Shown: positions 6,254 to 7,359 of the stretch, piece after piece
How positions within the stretch are numbered: the stretch's first letter is position 1
Layout: each line of letters starts with the position of its first letter
NCBI GenBank assembly: GCA_903915615.1
Contig: CAIWTR010000507.1
Span: forward strand, 1-7,359
Length of the DNA stretch: 7,359 nt
From: an uncultured Armatimonadota bacterium
GTDB lineage: Bacteria; Armatimonadota; Armatimonadia; Armatimonadales; Armatimonadaceae
Direction of reading: 5' to 3'
Program-made: the position numbers and the translations under genes
The notes under the pieces: generated by a model
The model's input: the letters and a program-made list of their open reading frames with translations, nothing else
What the model was told of the DNA's origin: nothing
The model's database searches: none

Positions 6254-6399
6254 CGCCCTGCAAACCTGCTTTCTGCAAGCGACAGTTGAATCGACGCGTA
6301 CTCCAAAAAAACGACAGAACCTACCCGAGAACGCATTCCCATGCTTATGGTTTGGTGTTTTGTTGTGGCGATGCATGACTTGTAGTGGTTTAAGAAGTT

Positions 6400-7110
6400 A
6401 TGCAGAGAGTCTGGATTGAGCTGGATGAAGTCACATCCACGATGGATGTAATCCGTGACTATGTCCGTGATGGCTATCCGCTTGGGACTGTCGTGCTTGC
6501 AAGCGCTCAGACGAGTGGGAGAGGCCGCCGCGGGGCACATTGGGCCAATGCTGGAACAGCCTGCCTGATGTCCTTCTTACTGCCTGCTGGTGACGCTCTA
6601 CCGCTGGAAGCGGTCCCACTGCTCGCAGGCGTTGCGGCATTCGATGCAGCAGCTAAAGTCTGTGGGCATACAGGACTCTCGATAAAGTTTCCCAATGATG
6701 TTCTCCTCAACGGCGACAAGGTTGCCGGGGTGCTGGTGGAGCACTGGGATGCCTTTGGTGCACCGGTGTTTGTTGTTGGCATTGGCATCAATGTGGCAGA
6801 TGCTCCAGAGCTGCAGACTGGCTACGTTGCCGGCGCGCTTGTGCCAGCGGGATCAGCTGCGTCATCCCGCAACGTTGCAGACCACGTGATCACTACGATT
6901 GATGGATTTCTGGAAACAGCAGCCATGACGCCTGCATTGGTGGATGCTTGGAATGCCCGGCACTGCGGCGGCTATTGGCGACATCACCCAAGCTTTGGCA
7001 AGGTTTCGATTGTTCGCCTTGCGGGCCTTAGCCACGTTGTTGTGCTGCTCCCGGATGGCACAGAACGAAGCGTCAGCGCAGCGTCCTTAATGTTGGATGT
7101 TGCTCATTGA
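6400..7110 (+). CDS. birA: Biotin-[acetyl-CoA-carboxylase] ligase without DNA-binding domain
   Basis: This 236-residue enzyme attaches biotin, through biotinyl-AMP, to the lysine of biotin carboxyl carrier proteins in the cytoplasm. The N-terminal ELDEVTSTMD is the usual family opening. The biotin and ATP loop GRGRRG is at 40-45. SIKFPNDVLLNGDKVAGVLVE covers 94-114, where K107 corresponds to the catalytic lysine of KLAG in E. coli. VVGIGINV is at 125-132. The common KWPND motif has F in place of W. No helix-turn-helix precedes the catalytic domain, so it is a monofunctional ligase that should not repress biotin genes. A short C-terminal SH3-like part follows (about 190-236). The ATG has no good ribosome-binding site (AAGAAG ends only 2 nt before it), and its upstream sequence is the truncated end of the repeat array. 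The next gene overlaps its stop. Confidence 0.92.
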   Translation: MQRVWIELDEVTSTMDVIRDYVRDGYPLGTVVLASAQTSGRGRRGAHWANAGTACLMSFLLPAGDALPLEAVPLLAGVAAFDAAAKVCGHTGLSIKFPNDVLLNGDKVAGVLVEHWDAFGAPVFVVGIGINVADAPELQTGYVAGALVPAGSAASSRNVADHVITTIDGFLETAAMTPALVDAWNARHCGGYWRHHPSFGKVSIVRLAGLSHVVVLLPDGTERSVSAASLMLDVAH

Positions 7111-7359
7111 TAGGGATTCCAAAGTGCTGGAAGCCCATCCCTGGCTTTGCGGTGACATGTGCGCTAAAGAGCCGCAAGGATGAGGTTGAGCATGCGCGCA
7201 GCGTCGCGGATGCGCTTGGCTTGCCATTTTTCGTGCGTCGCAGCCGCAAGATGGATGCGATGTTTAAGATGGATGAGAGCGTTCTACGCTTTTTGGTCGT
7301 GCAGTCAGACCGCTGGTTGCTGGTCGACCGGGATGGTGGCCAGCTTCATTATCATCCAA
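7107..7359 (+). CDS. N-terminal part of a probable SAM-dependent methyltransferase, cut by the right edge
   Basis: The frame stays open to the edge (84 codons). VTCALKSRKDEVEHARSVAD, LGLPFFVRRSRK, LVVQSDRWLLVDRDGGQLHYHP resemble the leader region of a class I methyltransferase family common in Bacillota (YpiP-like). Members begin with a VTTS-like strand, continue with a helix and a PYVPR-like segment, and reach an FFHP-like motif before the Rossmann domain. The SAM-binding motifs themselves lie beyond the window, so the call rests on this leader pattern. The start is uncertain. TTG at 7107-7109 overlaps the birA stop as TTGA and would suggest translational coupling. GTG at 7152-7154 matches the family N-terminus better but has no ribosome-binding site. 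No ATG is available in frame before the conserved part. Confidence 0.55.
   Translation, partial: MIGIPKCWKPIPGFAVTCALKSRKDEVEHARSVADALGLPFFVRRSRKMDAMFKMDESVLRFLVVQSDRWLLVDRDGGQLHYHP

Larger units (their letters stand above)
5733..6399 (+). repeat. 164-bp tandem array derived from the rhaI 3' end
   Basis: Units begin with the same GATGA codon pair at 5733 (inside rhaI), 5896, 6060 and 6224. A truncated fifth unit is marked by its GTGGCGATG at 6365. Steps between units are 163, 164, 164 and 165 nt. Each unit has three blocks. The first is about 78 nt aligning without gaps to the last 26 rhaI codons. The second is the terminator region, with CCCGA, a hairpin position and a T-rich tract. The third is GTGGCGATG, at 5872, 6036, 6200 and 6365. 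By hand alignment the second and third downstream copies are about 79% identical over the unit. Copies 1 and 2 are about 72% identical in the coding block, and the rhaI end matches copies 1 and 2 at about 56% and 59%. The array fills the whole rhaI-birA gap, and its last fragment merges into the birA start. Because unit length is not a multiple of three, no reading frame spans several units. It is best explained as old tandem duplications now diverging. Confidence 0.85.

Noticed and set aside
6360..6388. Promoter for birA (TTGTTG followed by TAGTGG at 17 nt)
   Set aside because: The -10 match is poor, and both hexamers arise from repeat sequence shared with other copies. The evidence was insufficient to annotate it.
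5872..6399. CRISPR array
   Set aside because: The units are about 164 nt long and similar along their whole length. There are no short identical repeats separated by unique spacers, and no cas genes.
6139..6540. Minus-strand open frame of 133 codons with an internal repeat of about 35 residues
   Set aside because: The internal repeat is simply the antisense reading of array copies 2 and 3, and its beginning lies opposite birA. No ribosome-binding site or known motif was seen.

Overview
The window has a base composition of roughly 55% GC by eye. It carries a rhamnose-related divergent gene pair, a membrane protein, a biotin ligase and an unusual tandem array. The RhaI is of the actinobacterial/Gram-positive subtype, the BirA has no DNA-binding domain, and the edge gene resembles methyltransferases common in Bacillota. 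Together these point to a Gram-positive-type or related lineage such as Bacillota or Armatimonadota. This is inference from family resemblance only, and the phylum is not settled.

Left half (minus strand, transcribed right to left): a family-106-type rhamnosidase (1899-4517) is followed after 3 nt by an aldo/keto reductase (903-1895). After 68 nt comes a rhomboid-fold membrane protein that lacks the catalytic serine and histidine (49-834), and possibly the start of another gene running off the left edge (1-68). No convincing terminator separates these genes, so they may form one transcription unit.

Centre: the 102-nt divergent region (4518-4619) holds a perfect 15-bp palindrome (4560-4574) almost exactly midway between the rhamnosidase start and the start of L-rhamnose isomerase rhaI (4620-5810, plus strand). 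The likely logic is that imported rhamnosides are cleaved in the cytoplasm, free L-rhamnose is isomerised to L-rhamnulose, and one regulator controls both directions. The kinase, aldolase, transporter and regulator of the pathway are not in the window.

Right half: rhaI ends in a strong intrinsic terminator (5832-5869). The 589 nt up to birA (6400-7110) are not featureless. They are filled by a tandem array with a 164-165 bp period whose units align without gaps to the last 26 codons of rhaI, then to its terminator region. Each unit then has a conserved GTGGCGATG element. Three decayed copies and a truncated fourth are present, and the fourth runs directly into the birA start. The terminator loop is perfectly complementary over 10 nt to the GTGGCGATGC element just downstream, a geometry that permits an H-type pseudoknot, and two later copies keep most of this complementarity. 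This array is the most unusual thing in the window. birA is followed, with a 4-nt TTGA overlap, by a partial methyltransferase-like gene running off the right edge.
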